Assembly (NCBI RefSeq): GCF_005239125.1
Contig: NZ_SZYE01000004.1
Location: 1 to 64,000, forward strand
DNA from: Cellulomonas hominis
Lineage (GTDB): Bacteria; Actinomycetota; Actinomycetes; Actinomycetales; Cellulomonadaceae
Length of the DNA stretch: 64,000 nt
Reading direction: 5' to 3'
The notes under the pieces were generated by a model. That model did not search any database. It was not told the DNA's origin and saw only the letters and a list, made by a program, of their open reading frames with translations. A program made the position numbers and the translations under genes. Of the stretch, positions 8,494 through 18,287 are shown piece by piece; position 1 is the first letter of the stretch, and each line of letters starts with the position of its first letter.

Positions 8494-10176
8494 TCAGCCC
8501 TCGCGCAGCTCCAGGTACCGGGCGATCAGCGACCGGGTCGACGGGTCCTGGCCGGCGAGCGCGTCCGCGTCGCCCTCCACCGCCGGGGCGATCTCCATCG
8601 CGAGCTTCTTGCCGAGCTCGACGCCCCACTGGTCGAACGAGTCGATGCCCCACACGACGCCCTCGACGAACGTGATGTGCTCGTACAGCGCGATGAGCTG
8701 GCCCAGCACCGACGGGGTCAGCGACGGCGCGAGGATCGACGTCGTCGGGCGGTTCCCGGGGAACACCCGGGCCGGCACGATCGCCTCGGCCGTGCCCTCG
8801 GCGCGGACCTCGTCGGCGGTCTTGCCGAACGCGAGCGCCTTGGTCTGGGCGAAGAAGTTCGCGAGGAACAGGCCGTGGACGTCCGTCCCGCCGTCCTTCA
8901 GCGGGTGCGCCGGGTTGGCGACCGCGATGAAGTCGGCCGGGATCAGCCGGGTGCCCTGGTGGATCAGCTGGTAGAACGCGTGCTGGCCGTTGGTGCCGGG
9001 CTCGCCCCAGAACACCTCGCCGGTCTCGGTCGTGACCGGCGTGCCGTCCCAGCGGACCGACTTGCCGTTCGACTCCATGGTCAGCTGCTGCAGGTACGCC
9101 GGGAACCGGTGCAGGTACTGGGCGTACGGCAGGACGGCGTGCGTGTGCGCGTCGAGGAAGTTGACGTACCAGACGTTGAGCAGGCCCATGAGGACCGGGA
9201 CGTTCTGGTCGAACGGCGTGGTGCGGACGTGCTCGTCGACGGCGTGGAAGCCCTCGAGGAACTCGCCGAACGCGTCCGGGCCGATCGCGATCGCGAGCGA
9301 GGTGCCGATCGCCGAGTCGACCGAGTAGCGGCCGCCGACCCAGTCCCAGAACCCGAACGCGTTCTCGGGGTCGATGCCGAACGCGGCGACCTTGTCCAGC
9401 GCCGTCGACACCGCGACGAAGTGCTTGGCGACCGCGCCGGTGCGGGCCTCCTCGGTGTCCTCGATCGCGCCGGCGGCGACGAGCTCCCGCCACAGCCAGT
9501 CGCGGGCCAGGCGCGCGTTGGTCAGCGTCTCCAGCGTGCCGAAGGTCTTGGACGCGACGATGAACAGCGTCGTCGTCGGGTCGAGGTCCTTCGTCTTCTC
9601 GGCGATGTCGGTCGGGTCGATGTTCGACACGAACCGCACCTCGAGGCCGTCCTGGACGTACGGCTTGAGCGCCTCGTACGCCATGACGGGGCCGAGGTCC
9701 GAACCGCCGATGCCGATGTTCACCACGGTGGCGACGCGCTCGCCGGTGACGCCGGTCCACTCGCCGGAGCGGACCTTGTCGGCGAACGCGGCGATCTTCG
9801 CGAGCACCTCCTGCACGTCGGCGTCCACGTCCTGGCCGTCGACGACCAGCGTCGGCTCGGCGTCCGCCGGGCGGCGCAGCGCGGTGTGCAGCACGGCGCG
9901 GTCCTCGGTGACGTTGATGTGCTCGCCGGCGAACATCGCGTCGAGGCGGGCCCGGAGGCCGACCTGGTCGGCCAGGGCCACCAGCAGGGACAGGGTCTCG
10001 TCGGTGACGAGGTTCTTCGACAGGTCGACCGTGAGGTCGGCCAGCTGCCGGGTCAGGCGCGTCGCGCGCCCGGGGTCGGCGTCGAACCAGCCCCGCAGGT
10101 CGGGGACGAACGCCTCCTCGTGGGCGGTCAGGGCGGTCCAGGCGCCGGTGGTGGTGGCGTCGACGGGTGCAGTCAC
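8494..10176 (-). CDS. pgi: Glucose-6-phosphate isomerase
   Basis: 560 residues, usual length. Phosphosugar-binding SIS segment GIGGSDLGP lies near residue 150, and the signature [18 protein letters not shown] lies near residue 390, with the catalytic Glu and His of the family. It interconverts glucose 6-phosphate and fructose 6-phosphate in glycolysis, and would join fructose 6-phosphate from the NagB step encoded nearby to central metabolism. The GTG start follows GAGAGGGA, and a TACGGT -10 box (10213-10218, minus strand) lies in the 87-nt gap to the upstream oxidoreductase. Confidence 0.97.
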   Translation of the reverse strand: MTAPVDATTTGAWTALTAHEEAFVPDLRGWFDADPGRATRLTRQLADLTVDLSKNLVTDETLSLLVALADQVGLRARLDAMFAGEHINVTEDRAVLHTALRRPADAEPTLVVDGQDVDADVQEVLAKIAAFADKVRSGEWTGVTGERVATVVNIGIGGSDLGPVMAYEALKPYVQDGLEVRFVSNIDPTDIAEKTKDLDPTTTLFIVASKTFGTLETLTNARLARDWLWRELVAAGAIEDTEEARTGAVAKHFVAVSTALDKVAAFGIDPENAFGFWDWVGGRYSVDSAIGTSLAIAIGPDAFGEFLEGFHAVDEHVRTTPFDQNVPVLMGLLNVWYVNFLDAHTHAVLPYAQYLHRFPAYLQQLTMESNGKSVRWDGTPVTTETGEVFWGEPGTNGQHAFYQLIHQGTRLIPADFIAVANPAHPLKDGGTDVHGLFLANFFAQTKALAFGKTADEVRAEGTAEAIVPARVFPGNRPTTSILAPSLTPSVLGQLIALYEHITFVEGVVWGIDSFDQWGVELGKKLAMEIAPAVEGDADALAGQDPSTRSLIARYLELREG

Positions 10177-10263
10177 GGCGGGTCCCTCTCGGAAGCAGAT
10201 CGAACGGGGTCCACCGTATCGAGGCGGAGGCGGTGGGCGAGCGGGACGTGCGGCCCGGTGGCG

Positions 10264-11313
10264 TCAGCCGCCGAGCGCGTCGCGGACGAGCGGGGCCACC
10301 CGGGTGCCCAGCAGCTCGATCGCCCGGAGGGACTCGCGCTGCGGGACGCCGCTGAGGTCCATCTGGAAGATCTGCCGGTCGTGGCCGAGGGCCGCGTGCA
10401 GGGCTACGACCCGCTCGGCGACCTCCTCGGGCGAGCCCACGAAGTAGGCCCCGCCCTTGGACGCCCCCGACTCGAACGCGATCCGGTTCGGGATGGCGAA
10501 GCCGCGCTCGGCGGCGATCCGGCGCATGGTGCTGAGCCAGTACGGGAAGAAGAACTCGCGGGCCTGCTGCGCGTCGTCGGCGACGAACCCCATGCCCGCG
10601 ACCTCGACGCGCTGGGTGGCGGGGTCGTGGCCGGCCTCGGCGTGCGCCGCGCGGTACAGCCGGACGAGCGGGGAGAAGTCCGCGGGCCGCCCGCCGATGA
10701 TCGCGTAGGACACCGGCACGCCCAGGCGTCCGGCGCGGTCCGAGGACGCGGGGTTGCCGCCGGTGGCGACCGCGATCCGCAGGTGCTCGCCCAGGCCCGG
10801 CTTGTCGAGCGGCCGCGGCAGGATCTCCGCGGCGTGCAGCGGCGGGCGGAACCGGCCGGACCAGGTGACCGGGTTGCCGCGGTCGATGCGCAGCAGCAGC
10901 CGGATCTTCTCCTCGAAGAGCTCGTCGTAGTCGTCGAGCGAGGCGCCGAACAGCGGGTACGACTCGATGAACGACCCGCGCCCCGCGAGCAGCTCGACGC
11001 GGCCGCCGGACAGCAGGTCCATCGTCGCGAACTGCTGGTACAGCCGCACCGGGTCCTCGGTGGACAGCACGGTCACGGCGCTGCCGACGTCGATCCGCTC
11101 GGTCTGCGCGAGGGCGGCGGCGATCACGGTCGCGGGGGAGGAGATGGCGTAGTCGGGGCGGTGGTGCTCGCCGATCCCGACGTGGTCCAGGCCGACCTGC
11201 TCGGCGAGCCGCACGCGCTCCAGGACGTCGCGCAGGCGCTGCGCGGGGGAGGTGCGGGCGCCCGTGACCGGGTCGGGGTGGACGTCGCCGAACGTGTACA
11301 GGCCGAGCTCCAT
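10264..11313 (-). CDS. LLM-class flavin-dependent oxidoreductase
   Basis: 349 residues from the ATG of MELGLYTFGDV; a longer open frame upstream looks non-coding in composition. Luciferase-like TIM barrel with HVGIGEHHRPDYAISSP early on and SGGRVELLAGRGSF, both typical of F420- or FMN-using monooxygenases of the LLM superfamily. The substrate is unknown. It precedes pgi on the same strand but is probably a separate unit, given the pgi promoter in the gap. The gene diverges from the ROK regulator at 11464. Confidence 0.85.
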   Translation of the reverse strand: MELGLYTFGDVHPDPVTGARTSPAQRLRDVLERVRLAEQVGLDHVGIGEHHRPDYAISSPATVIAAALAQTERIDVGSAVTVLSTEDPVRLYQQFATMDLLSGGRVELLAGRGSFIESYPLFGASLDDYDELFEEKIRLLLRIDRGNPVTWSGRFRPPLHAAEILPRPLDKPGLGEHLRIAVATGGNPASSDRAGRLGVPVSYAIIGGRPADFSPLVRLYRAAHAEAGHDPATQRVEVAGMGFVADDAQQAREFFFPYWLSTMRRIAAERGFAIPNRIAFESGASKGGAYFVGSPEEVAERVVALHAALGHDRQIFQMDLSGVPQRESLRAIELLGTRVAPLVRDALGG

Positions 11314-11426
11314 GCCCGGTGCAGCGCGGACGGGCCGCGGCGCATTCCCGGGCGCCGGCCCCGCGCCGCGTCGATGTCGGCCCCGTGAACGTGCGGTCAC
11401 GATGTGGTCACGGTCACACGGGGGTC

Positions 11427-11458
11427 TTGACCCGGGATTAGTAAGGAAGGTCTACTAA
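11427..11458 (+). promoter_or_regulatory. ROK regulator promoter with palindromic operator
   Basis: TTGACC at 11427-11432 resembles a -35. A perfect inverted repeat TTAGTA-N9-TACTAA spans 11438-11458 and ends 5 nt before the ATG, overlapping where the -10 and transcript start must lie. The position and symmetry fit autoregulation by the ROK repressor encoded immediately downstream. Confidence 0.65.
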
Positions 11459-11463
11459 CAAAC

Positions 11464-12648
11464 ATGACGACGACGACGCCGTCCGCAGCCCCGCACCGCG
11501 GGGTGGGCCGGACGCTGCGGCCCACGGGCAAGGTGCTCCCCGAGCACGCCCGGGCCCACAACCGCGCCCTCGTCCTGCAGCACCTGTTCCACCAGGGCCC
11601 GTCGTCCCGCGCCGACCTCGCGCGCAGCACCGGCCTGACCCGGGTCACGGTCTCCGACCTGGTCTCGGTGCTCATGTCCGAGGGCCTGGTCGCCGAGCTC
11701 GGCGTCCGGCCCGAGGGAAAGGTCGGCAAGCCCGCGACCCTCGTCGGGATGCGGACCGAGGACTTCCAGGTCGTCGCCGTGGACCTCGCGGACGACGCCA
11801 GCCTGCGCGGCGCGGTCATGACCCTCACCGGCGCGGTCGTCGCGCGGCGCACCGTGTCGCTCGACGGCCGCACCGGCGACGCCGCGGTCGCGGTGCTCGA
11901 GGACCTGTGCCGCGAGCTGCTCGCCGCCGCGGACCGCCCCGTGGTGGGTGTCGGCATCGGGTCGCCCGGCGTGATCGACGCCGCCGGGGTCGTCGTCGAG
12001 GCGCCCAACCGCGGGTGGTACGACGTGCCGCTCGCCGCGCTGCTCGCCGAGCGGCTGGGCGTCCCGGTCCAGGTCGCCAACGACGCGAACACCCACGCGC
12101 TGGGGGAGTACACCTACGGCGGCGCCAGCGGGTCCGGCCTCATGGTCGTGACCGTCGGCCAGGGCCTCGGCGCCGGGATCGTGCTGGACGGCGCCCTCGT
12201 GCGCGGTCGCGCGAACGCCGCCGGGGAGATCGGGCACGTGACGGTGGTCGACGACCGCGACGTGCGGGCCGGCGACCCCGAGCCCCGGCCGTGCGCGTGC
12301 GGGCGCGCCGGCTGCCTGGAGACGCTGCTCTCCCTGCCCGCGCTGCGCCGCGCCACCACCGGCCGCAGCCCCGAGGAGTCCGACGCGGTCCTCGCGTCGG
12401 TCGGACGGAAGCTGGGCGTGGCCCTCGCTCCCGTCGTCAGTGCGCTCAACCTCGCCGAGGTCCTGCTCTCGGGTCCCCCGGAGCTGCTGGACGGAGCCCT
12501 CAGGGTCGAGGCGCTCGCCACGCTCCGGGCCCGGACCCTGCCCCTGCTGGGGCAGGACCTCGTGCTGCGGATGGGTTCGTTGGACGAGGACGGGGCGCTG
12601 TCCGGCGCCGCGGCCCTCGTGCTGTCCGGTCAGCTCGGGGTCACGTGA
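11464..12648 (+). CDS. ROK-family transcriptional regulator (amino-sugar locus)
   Basis: 394 residues. An N-terminal winged helix (about 25-85; SSRADLARSTGLTRVTVSDLVSVL) is fused to a ROK sugar-kinase-like domain with GEIGHV and the zinc site CACGRAGC near residue 280. Such NagC/Mlc-type proteins bind a sugar or sugar phosphate and leave DNA. The ATG has no ribosome site and lies close to a TACTAA box, so a leaderless message is likely. It directly precedes the ABC importer, ROK kinase and nagB, implying control of amino-sugar uptake. The effector is probably GlcNAc or its phosphate, by inference from context. Confidence 0.9.
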   Translation: MTTTTPSAAPHRGVGRTLRPTGKVLPEHARAHNRALVLQHLFHQGPSSRADLARSTGLTRVTVSDLVSVLMSEGLVAELGVRPEGKVGKPATLVGMRTEDFQVVAVDLADDASLRGAVMTLTGAVVARRTVSLDGRTGDAAVAVLEDLCRELLAAADRPVVGVGIGSPGVIDAAGVVVEAPNRGWYDVPLAALLAERLGVPVQVANDANTHALGEYTYGGASGSGLMVVTVGQGLGAGIVLDGALVRGRANAAGEIGHVTVVDDRDVRAGDPEPRPCACGRAGCLETLLSLPALRRATTGRSPEESDAVLASVGRKLGVALAPVVSALNLAEVLLSGPPELLDGALRVEALATLRARTLPLLGQDLVLRMGSLDEDGALSGAAALVLSGQLGVT

Positions 12649-12736
12649 CGACCCCGAGCCGACCGCTTGCAGTGCCGGTACCACCACCCCCGGCGGGGCT
12701 TGCAGGCCCCGCCACGCATCAGGGAGGAACACCAAC

Positions 12737-14047
12737 GTGAAGATCGTACGGATGGCAGCCGTCGGTGTGGCGGCGGCGCTCGTGCTGACCGCCTGCTCGT
12801 CGGGCGACGACGGCGGCTCGACCGGGTCCGACGGGACCCCCGAGGCCGCGGAGATCACGCTCTGGCTCAACGGGGCGGACACGCCCGACGAGCTGCGCGA
12901 CTACCTCAAGACGACCTTCGAGGAGGAGAACCCCGGGTCGGCCCTCGTCATCGAGGAGCAGGACTGGAACGACGTCGTCACCAAGCTGACGACGGCGCTG
13001 CCCGACGAGGCGAACACGCCCGACGTGGTGGAGATCGGCAACACCCAGTCGCCGACGTTCACCACCATCGGGGCGTTCCGCGACCTCACCCCGCTCTACG
13101 ACGAGCTCGGCGGCGACGACCTGCTGCCCTCGTTCGTCGAGGTGGGCAAGGCGGACGGCAAGAACTACGCGCTGCCGTACTACTTCGGCTCGCGCTACAT
13201 GTTCTACCGGGCCGACCTGTGGTCCGCGGCCGGCCTCGAGAAGCCGACGACGCTCGACGAGTTCGCCCAGGACGTCGCGGCGCTGAAGACCGACACCCAG
13301 TCGGGCTTCGCGATCGGCGGCCAGGACTGGCGCAACGGCATCTCCTGGGTGTTCGCGAACGGCGGCGAGCTCGCCACCGAGGACGGCGGCGAGTGGACCT
13401 CGACGCTGTCCGACCCGAACACCGTCAAGGGCCTCGAGCAGTGGCAGGCGGTCTACCAGGGCTCGTCCAACGTGCCCGCCACCGAGCGCGACGTGGCGTA
13501 CTGGGACTTCCTGAACGACGGCGCCGACGGCGCTGCCCCGGCCGCGGCGACGATCATGGCCCCGGGCTGGGCCCGCTGGTCGATCGGCGACCTCACCACG
13601 AACGACGCCGGCGAGGAGGTCCGCGACGGCATGGTCGACGAGGCCAAGTTCGACATCTTCGCCCTGCCGGGCGTGGACGGCGGCATCGCGCCGGTGTTCG
13701 CGGGCGGCTCGAACATCGCCATCTCGGCGAAGTCCCAGCACCCGGAGCTGTCCGAGAACCTGCTGCGGATCATCTTCTCGCCCGAGTACCAGCAGATGCT
13801 GGGCGAGAACGGCCTCGGCCCGGCGAACTCGCAGTACGTCGACTCGCTCGGCGACGACAAGTTCGCGCAGACGATGATCGAGACGGCGTCCTCCTCCAAG
13901 CTCACCCCGGCCGCGCCGGGCTGGGCGGCCGTCGAGGCGGCGTTCGTCTACGAGGAGCTGTTCCAGGCGATCGCCGAGGGCGGTGACGTGACCGAGCTCG
14001 CCGCGCAGTACGACGAGAAGATCACGCCGATGCTCAACGGCCAGTGA
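12737..14047 (+). CDS. Sugar ABC transporter substrate-binding lipoprotein
   Basis: 436 residues from a GTG preceded by AGGGAGG. A signal peptide ends in the lipobox LTAC with Cys20, followed by a Ser/Gly/Asp linker and a family-1 solute-binding fold (LWLNGADTPDEL, later NGISWVFANGGEL). It would be anchored on the outer face of the membrane and deliver sugar to the two permeases that follow. The kinase and nagB downstream suggest N-acetylglucosamine or chito-oligosaccharide as ligand (NgcE-like), which is inference. Confidence 0.9.
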   Translation: MKIVRMAAVGVAAALVLTACSSGDDGGSTGSDGTPEAAEITLWLNGADTPDELRDYLKTTFEEENPGSALVIEEQDWNDVVTKLTTALPDEANTPDVVEIGNTQSPTFTTIGAFRDLTPLYDELGGDDLLPSFVEVGKADGKNYALPYYFGSRYMFYRADLWSAAGLEKPTTLDEFAQDVAALKTDTQSGFAIGGQDWRNGISWVFANGGELATEDGGEWTSTLSDPNTVKGLEQWQAVYQGSSNVPATERDVAYWDFLNDGADGAAPAAATIMAPGWARWSIGDLTTNDAGEEVRDGMVDEAKFDIFALPGVDGGIAPVFAGGSNIAISAKSQHPELSENLLRIIFSPEYQQMLGENGLGPANSQYVDSLGDDKFAQTMIETASSSKLTPAAPGWAAVEAAFVYEELFQAIAEGGDVTELAAQYDEKITPMLNGQ

Positions 14048-14119
14048 CGTCCGCCCGGCCGCGGGGCACCTCGCCCCGCGGCCGGGACCGTCCGGCCACC
14101 GCTCGTCAGGAGAGGTGCC

Positions 14120-15088
14120 ATGTCCACCACCACGGCCCGCCCCGGGCCGGCCACCCCGCCCGCCCCGCCGGCGGCCCCCGCACCCGCCGGCCGCCCCCGT
14201 CGGCGCCGGCCCGGGCTCACCGCCTACGTCCTGCTGGTCCCCGCCGTCCTGGTCCTGCTCGCCGGCCTGGGCTACCCGCTGTACTGGCAGGTCGTCACGT
14301 CGATGCAGGAGTTCGGCCTGGCCCAGCAGTTCGGCCAGCCCCCGACCTTCGTGGGCCTCGACAACTACGCCCGGATCTTCACCGACGACCGGCTGTGGGC
14401 CGTCGTCGCCCGGTCCATCGTGTTCTGCCTGGTCAACGCGTTCACCACGGTGATCCTCGGCGTGCTGTTCGCCCTGCTGATGAAGGCCGTGCACCCGGTC
14501 GTCCGGATCGTGCTGCAGGTGGCCCTGCTGCTGGCCTGGGCGATGCCGATGGTCGCCGCCGTCACCGTCTGGAAGTGGCTGTTCGACTGGCGCACCGGCG
14601 TCGTCAACTGGCTGCTGGTCCAGCTGGGCTTCGACCAGTACAGCGGGCACGCCTGGCTCGCCCAGCCGCTGTCGTTCTTCTTCGTCGCGACCGTGATCAT
14701 CGTGTGGATGTCGGTGCCGTTCGTGGCGCTGTCGGTCTACGCCGCGCTCACCCAGGTGTCCGACGAGGTGCTCGAGGCCGCCCGCATCGACGGCGCCGGC
14801 CCGACCCGGATCCTCTGGCACATCACGATGCCGCTGATCCGCCCCGTGCTCTCGATCGTGCTGCTGCTGCAGATCATCTGGGACCTGCGGGTGTTCGCGC
14901 AGATCCGCCTGCTGCAGGACAGCGGTGCGCCGGTCAGCGAGACGAACCTGCTGGGCAACTTCATCTTCGAGCTCGGCATCGGCCGCCAGGACTTCGCCGG
15001 CGCCGCCGCGGTGTCGATCTTCGTGCTCGCGCTGACCGTGCTGCTGAGCTGGCCGTACGTCCGGAACCTGCTGAAGGAGGACGCATGA
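14120..15088 (+). CDS. Sugar ABC transporter permease (MalF/UgpA type)
   Basis: 322 residues. A Pro/Arg-rich N-terminal tail is followed by six predicted helices. The EAA loop reads EVLEAARIDGAGPTRILWHI around residue 215, the contact site for the ATPase. No ATP-binding gene is present in this operon, so it probably uses a shared multiple-sugar ATPase (MsiK-type) encoded elsewhere, as is normal for actinobacterial CUT1 importers. The stop overlaps the next start by 4 nt. Confidence 0.92.
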   Translation: MSTTTARPGPATPPAPPAAPAPAGRPRRRRPGLTAYVLLVPAVLVLLAGLGYPLYWQVVTSMQEFGLAQQFGQPPTFVGLDNYARIFTDDRLWAVVARSIVFCLVNAFTTVILGVLFALLMKAVHPVVRIVLQVALLLAWAMPMVAAVTVWKWLFDWRTGVVNWLLVQLGFDQYSGHAWLAQPLSFFFVATVIIVWMSVPFVALSVYAALTQVSDEVLEAARIDGAGPTRILWHITMPLIRPVLSIVLLLQIIWDLRVFAQIRLLQDSGAPVSETNLLGNFIFELGIGRQDFAGAAAVSIFVLALTVLLSWPYVRNLLKEDA

Positions 15089-16056
15089 GCGCCACCACGT
15101 CCCCCGCGGGCCCGGCGGGGTCGGTGGACCCCGTCGCCGCCCCGCCCGCCCGGGCCGGCACCCCCGCCGTGCCGAGCGCCGCCGGGCCTGCGCCGCGGCG
15201 GGGTCGCGCCGGCGGGCGGGCGGGTCGCCGCGTCCGCCGCGCGCTGCTCGGCCTGCTCGCGGTCGTCATCGCGGTCGTCTGGGCGTTCCCCGTCTACTGG
15301 ATGGTGCTGTCCTCCGTGCTGCCGGGCTCCCGGCTGCGGGCCACGACGCCGACGTTCCTGCCGACCGGCGCCACGCTCGCGAACTTCCGGTCCGTCCTGG
15401 ACGGCGCCGGGTTCGGCACCGCCCTGCGGATGAGCCTCGCGATCACCGCCGTCACGGTCGTGGCGGTCCTGGTGTTCGCGTTCCTCGCGGCGCTGGCCAT
15501 CAGCCGGTTCCGGTTCCGCGGGCGGCTGACGTTCGTCATCGCGGTGCTGTTCGTGCAGATGCTGCCCGCCGAGGGCCTGTTCATCGCGCAGTACAAGATG
15601 CTGTCCTCGGTCAACCTGCTCAACAGCGTCATCGGCGTCTCGATCCTGTACACCGCGGCCGTCGTGCCGTTCACGATCTGGATGCTGCGCGGGTTCGTCG
15701 CCGGCGTGCCGATCGAGCTCGAGGAGGCCGCCATGGTCGACGGGCTCAGCCGGGTCAGGGCGTTCCTGCGGATCACCTTCCCGCTGCTGGCGCCCGGCCT
15801 GGTCGCCTCCGGGGTGTACGCGTTCCTGCAGGCCTGGAACGAGTTCACCGTCGCGCTGGTCGCCCTGCCCGCCGAGTCCGCCCGGACGCTCCCGCTCTGG
15901 CTGCGGTCGTTCCTGGCGTCGTCGGCGAACCGCGGCGTCGACTGGGGCGAGGTCATGGCCGCGTCCACCCTCATCGCCGTGCCCGTGATCGTGTTCTTCC
16001 TGCTGGTGCAGGGCAGGATGACCTCGGGGCTGGTGTCCGGAGCGGTGAAGGGCTGA
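15085..16056 (+). CDS. Sugar ABC transporter permease (MalG/UgpE type)
   Basis: 323 residues starting in the ATGA overlap with the previous gene. A 45-residue Pro/Ala-rich tail is followed by six helices. The EAA motif ELEEAAMVDGLSRVRAFLRI is near residue 215 and QAWNEFTVAL follows, both typical of the second CUT1 permease. It forms the membrane channel together with the upstream permease. Confidence 0.92.
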   Translation: MSATTSPAGPAGSVDPVAAPPARAGTPAVPSAAGPAPRRGRAGGRAGRRVRRALLGLLAVVIAVVWAFPVYWMVLSSVLPGSRLRATTPTFLPTGATLANFRSVLDGAGFGTALRMSLAITAVTVVAVLVFAFLAALAISRFRFRGRLTFVIAVLFVQMLPAEGLFIAQYKMLSSVNLLNSVIGVSILYTAAVVPFTIWMLRGFVAGVPIELEEAAMVDGLSRVRAFLRITFPLLAPGLVASGVYAFLQAWNEFTVALVALPAESARTLPLWLRSFLASSANRGVDWGEVMAASTLIAVPVIVFFLLVQGRMTSGLVSGAVKG

Positions 16057-16057
16057 C

Positions 16058-17092
16058 GTGGACGAGCTGATGACCTGGCCGCGCGGCGCGTCCGCGGGGC
16101 CGGAGGGAGCCGGTGTGCCGGTACCGGCCGGGGCCCCGGCGGGTACGGCCGCCGGGGAGGCGGGCGCCGCCGCGGGCTGGTCCGTGGGGCTCGACATCGG
16201 CGGGACCAAGACGCTCGGCGTGCTGGTCGCACCGGACGGCGCCGTCGGTCCGTCGGTGCGGCTCGCCGCCCGGCCCGGGGCCGCGGGCGTCGCCGGCACC
16301 GCCGCGGAGGCCGTGCACGCGCTGGTCGCGCAGGCCGGGCTCACCCCGGGCGCGCTGGCCGGGGTCGGCATCGGGCTGCCCGGCATCGTGGACCCCGCGG
16401 CGGGCCGCGTCGAGCACGCGGTGAACCTCGCCATCGAGACCGCGGTGCCGTTGGCCGCCGACGTGTCCGCCGCGCTCGGCGGGGTCCCGGTCCGGCTGGA
16501 GAACGACCTCAACGTGGCCGCGCTGGGGGCCGCGCACCTGCTGCCCGACCCGGCCCCCGACCTGGCGTTCCTCGCGCTCGGCACCGGGCTCGCGGCGGGG
16601 CTGGTGCTCGACGGCCGGCTGCGCCGCGGCGCCTCGGGCGTCGCCGGCGAGATCGGCCACCTGGTGCACGTCCCGGGCGGGCTGCCGTGCCCGTGCGGCC
16701 AGCGCGGCTGCCTCGAGCAGTACGCCTCCGGCGGCGCGCTGTCCGCCGCCTGGCCCGGCCCCGGCGACCGGCCCGCACCCGTGGCCCTGTTCGAGGCGGC
16801 CGACTCCGGGGATGCTGGTGCCGTGGCGGTGCGCGACCGGTTCGCCGGGGCCGTGGCCGCCGCGGTGCGCGTGCTCCTGCTCACCACCGACGTCGCGCAC
16901 GTCGTCGTCGGCGGCGGGGTCAGCGAGCTCGGCGACCCGCTGCTGCGGGTGGTGCGCGCACGGCTGGACGACGAGGCCCGGGACTCCGCGTTCCTGGCCG
17001 CGATGCACATGGCGGAACGGGTGACCCTCGCGCCGCGCGGAGTACCGGTGGGTGCCGTGGGCGCCGCGCTGGTCGGACGGAAGGAGTCCTGA
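16058..17092 (+). CDS. ROK-family sugar kinase (probable N-acetylglucosamine kinase)
   Basis: 344 residues. The first ~40 are low-complexity Ala/Gly, then an actin-like kinase core: DIGGTKTLGVL (phosphate 1 motif), GLPGIVD, ENDLNVAALG, GEIGHLVH and the zinc motif CPCGQRGC. There is no DNA-binding domain, which distinguishes it from the regulator at 11464. It likely phosphorylates incoming GlcNAc or glucosamine; glucokinase is the main alternative. The GTG start lies 1 nt after the permease stop, and the stop overlaps the nagB start. Confidence 0.88.
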   Translation: MDELMTWPRGASAGPEGAGVPVPAGAPAGTAAGEAGAAAGWSVGLDIGGTKTLGVLVAPDGAVGPSVRLAARPGAAGVAGTAAEAVHALVAQAGLTPGALAGVGIGLPGIVDPAAGRVEHAVNLAIETAVPLAADVSAALGGVPVRLENDLNVAALGAAHLLPDPAPDLAFLALGTGLAAGLVLDGRLRRGASGVAGEIGHLVHVPGGLPCPCGQRGCLEQYASGGALSAAWPGPGDRPAPVALFEAADSGDAGAVAVRDRFAGAVAAAVRVLLLTTDVAHVVVGGGVSELGDPLLRVVRARLDDEARDSAFLAAMHMAERVTLAPRGVPVGAVGAALVGRKES

Positions 17093-17886
17093 TGGAGGTC
17101 GTCATCGCCCCGGGCCCGGAGCTCGCGCGGCTGGCCGCCGACGCGATCGAGCGGGTCGTGCGCGCACGCGCGGCGGAGGGCCGGCACGCGGTCCTCGGCA
17201 TCGCCACCGGGTCCAGCCCGCTGGCCGTCTACGACGAGCTGGCCCGCCGGCACGCCGAGGAGGGCCTGTCGTTCGCCGGGGTGCGCGCCTTCATGCTCGA
17301 CGAGTACGTCGGCCTCCCCGCCGACCACCCCGAGCGGTACCGCAACGTCATCGAGAAGGAGTTCGCGTCCCGCGTCGACATCGACCCGGCCGACGTGCAC
17401 GGGCCCGACGGGCTCGCCGACGACGTCCCCGCGGCCTGCGCGGCGTACGAGGCGGCCATCGCGGACGCGGGCGGCGTGGACGTGCAGATCCTCGGCGTGG
17501 GCACCGACGGGCACATCGCGTTCAACGAGCCCGGCTCGTCGCTCGCCTCCCGCACCCGGATCAAGACGCTGACCCGGCAGACCCGCGAGGACAACGCCCG
17601 GTTCTTCGGCGGCGACGTCTCCCAGGTCCCGACGCACTGCCTCACCCAGGGGCTCGCGACGATCATGTCCGCCCGGCACGTGGTCCTGCTGGCCAGCGGG
17701 AAGCACAAGGCCGAGGCCGTGCACCACCTCGCCGAGGGCGCCGTGAGCGCCATGTGGCCCGGCACGATCCTGCAGCACCACCCGCACGCGACGGTCCTCG
17801 TCGACGAGGCCGCGGCCGGCCGGCTGCAGCTCGCGTCGTACTACCGCGAGACGTTCGACGCGAAGCCGGACTGGCAGGGGATCTGA
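17092..17886 (+). CDS. nagB: Glucosamine-6-phosphate deaminase
   Basis: 264 residues, family-typical length. Motifs ATGSSPL, FMLDEYVGL (general base Asp) and GVGTDGHIAFNEPGSS with the catalytic His are all present. It converts glucosamine 6-phosphate to fructose 6-phosphate and ammonia. The ATG overlaps the kinase stop (TGATG) and follows AAGGAG. No nagA deacetylase gene is in this operon, so either it is encoded elsewhere or the substrate is non-acetylated. Confidence 0.96.
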   Translation: MEVVIAPGPELARLAADAIERVVRARAAEGRHAVLGIATGSSPLAVYDELARRHAEEGLSFAGVRAFMLDEYVGLPADHPERYRNVIEKEFASRVDIDPADVHGPDGLADDVPAACAAYEAAIADAGGVDVQILGVGTDGHIAFNEPGSSLASRTRIKTLTRQTREDNARFFGGDVSQVPTHCLTQGLATIMSARHVVLLASGKHKAEAVHHLAEGAVSAMWPGTILQHHPHATVLVDEAAAGRLQLASYYRETFDAKPDWQGI

Positions 17887-17888
17887 GC

Positions 17889-18275
17889 GTGGCGGGGCCG
17901 GGCGGGGCCGGTGGGGCCGGTGCCGCGGGCGGGCACCGGATCTTCGGCACGCCGTTCGCGGCGATCTACCCGCACTACGTCACGAAGGTCGAGCGCAAGG
18001 GCCGCGACGTCGCCGAGCTGGGCGAGGTCCTGGCCTGGCTGACCGGCTACGACGAGGCAGCCCTGGCGGCGGCGGTCGCGGACGAGCGCACCCTGGCGGA
18101 GTTCTTCGACCGCGCCCCGCGGATGAACCCCGACGCGGAGCTGATCCGCGGGGTCGTGTGCGGCGTCCGGGTCGAGGAGATCGAGGACCCGCTGATGCAG
18201 CGGATCCGCTGGATGGACAAGCTGGTGGACGAGCTGGCCCGCGGCAAGCGCCTGGCGACCATCCTCCGCTCCTAG
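17889..18275 (+). CDS. DUF2200 family protein
   Basis: 128 residues. After a Gly/Ala-rich start, the sequence HRIFGTPFAAIYPHYVTKVERKGR opens the DUF2200 domain and runs to GKRLATIL at the end. The family is small, widespread and of unknown function. The GTG lies 2 nt after the nagB stop, so it is the last gene of the amino-sugar operon by position, though its role there is not evident. Confidence 0.88.
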   Translation: MAGPGGAGGAGAAGGHRIFGTPFAAIYPHYVTKVERKGRDVAELGEVLAWLTGYDEAALAAAVADERTLAEFFDRAPRMNPDAELIRGVVCGVRVEEIEDPLMQRIRWMDKLVDELARGKRLATILRS

Positions 18276-18287
18276 CCCCCTCACCGG

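Noticed and set aside
8494-10176. Long + strand open frame across pgi
   Set aside because: Shadow of pgi; Arg/Val/Asp-rich translation with no domain, whereas the minus strand encodes a complete enzyme.
14737-17787. About 1000-residue minus-strand open frame over the sugar permeases, kinase and nagB
   Set aside because: Composition is the complement of real coding sequence; no motif, and five good genes lie opposite.
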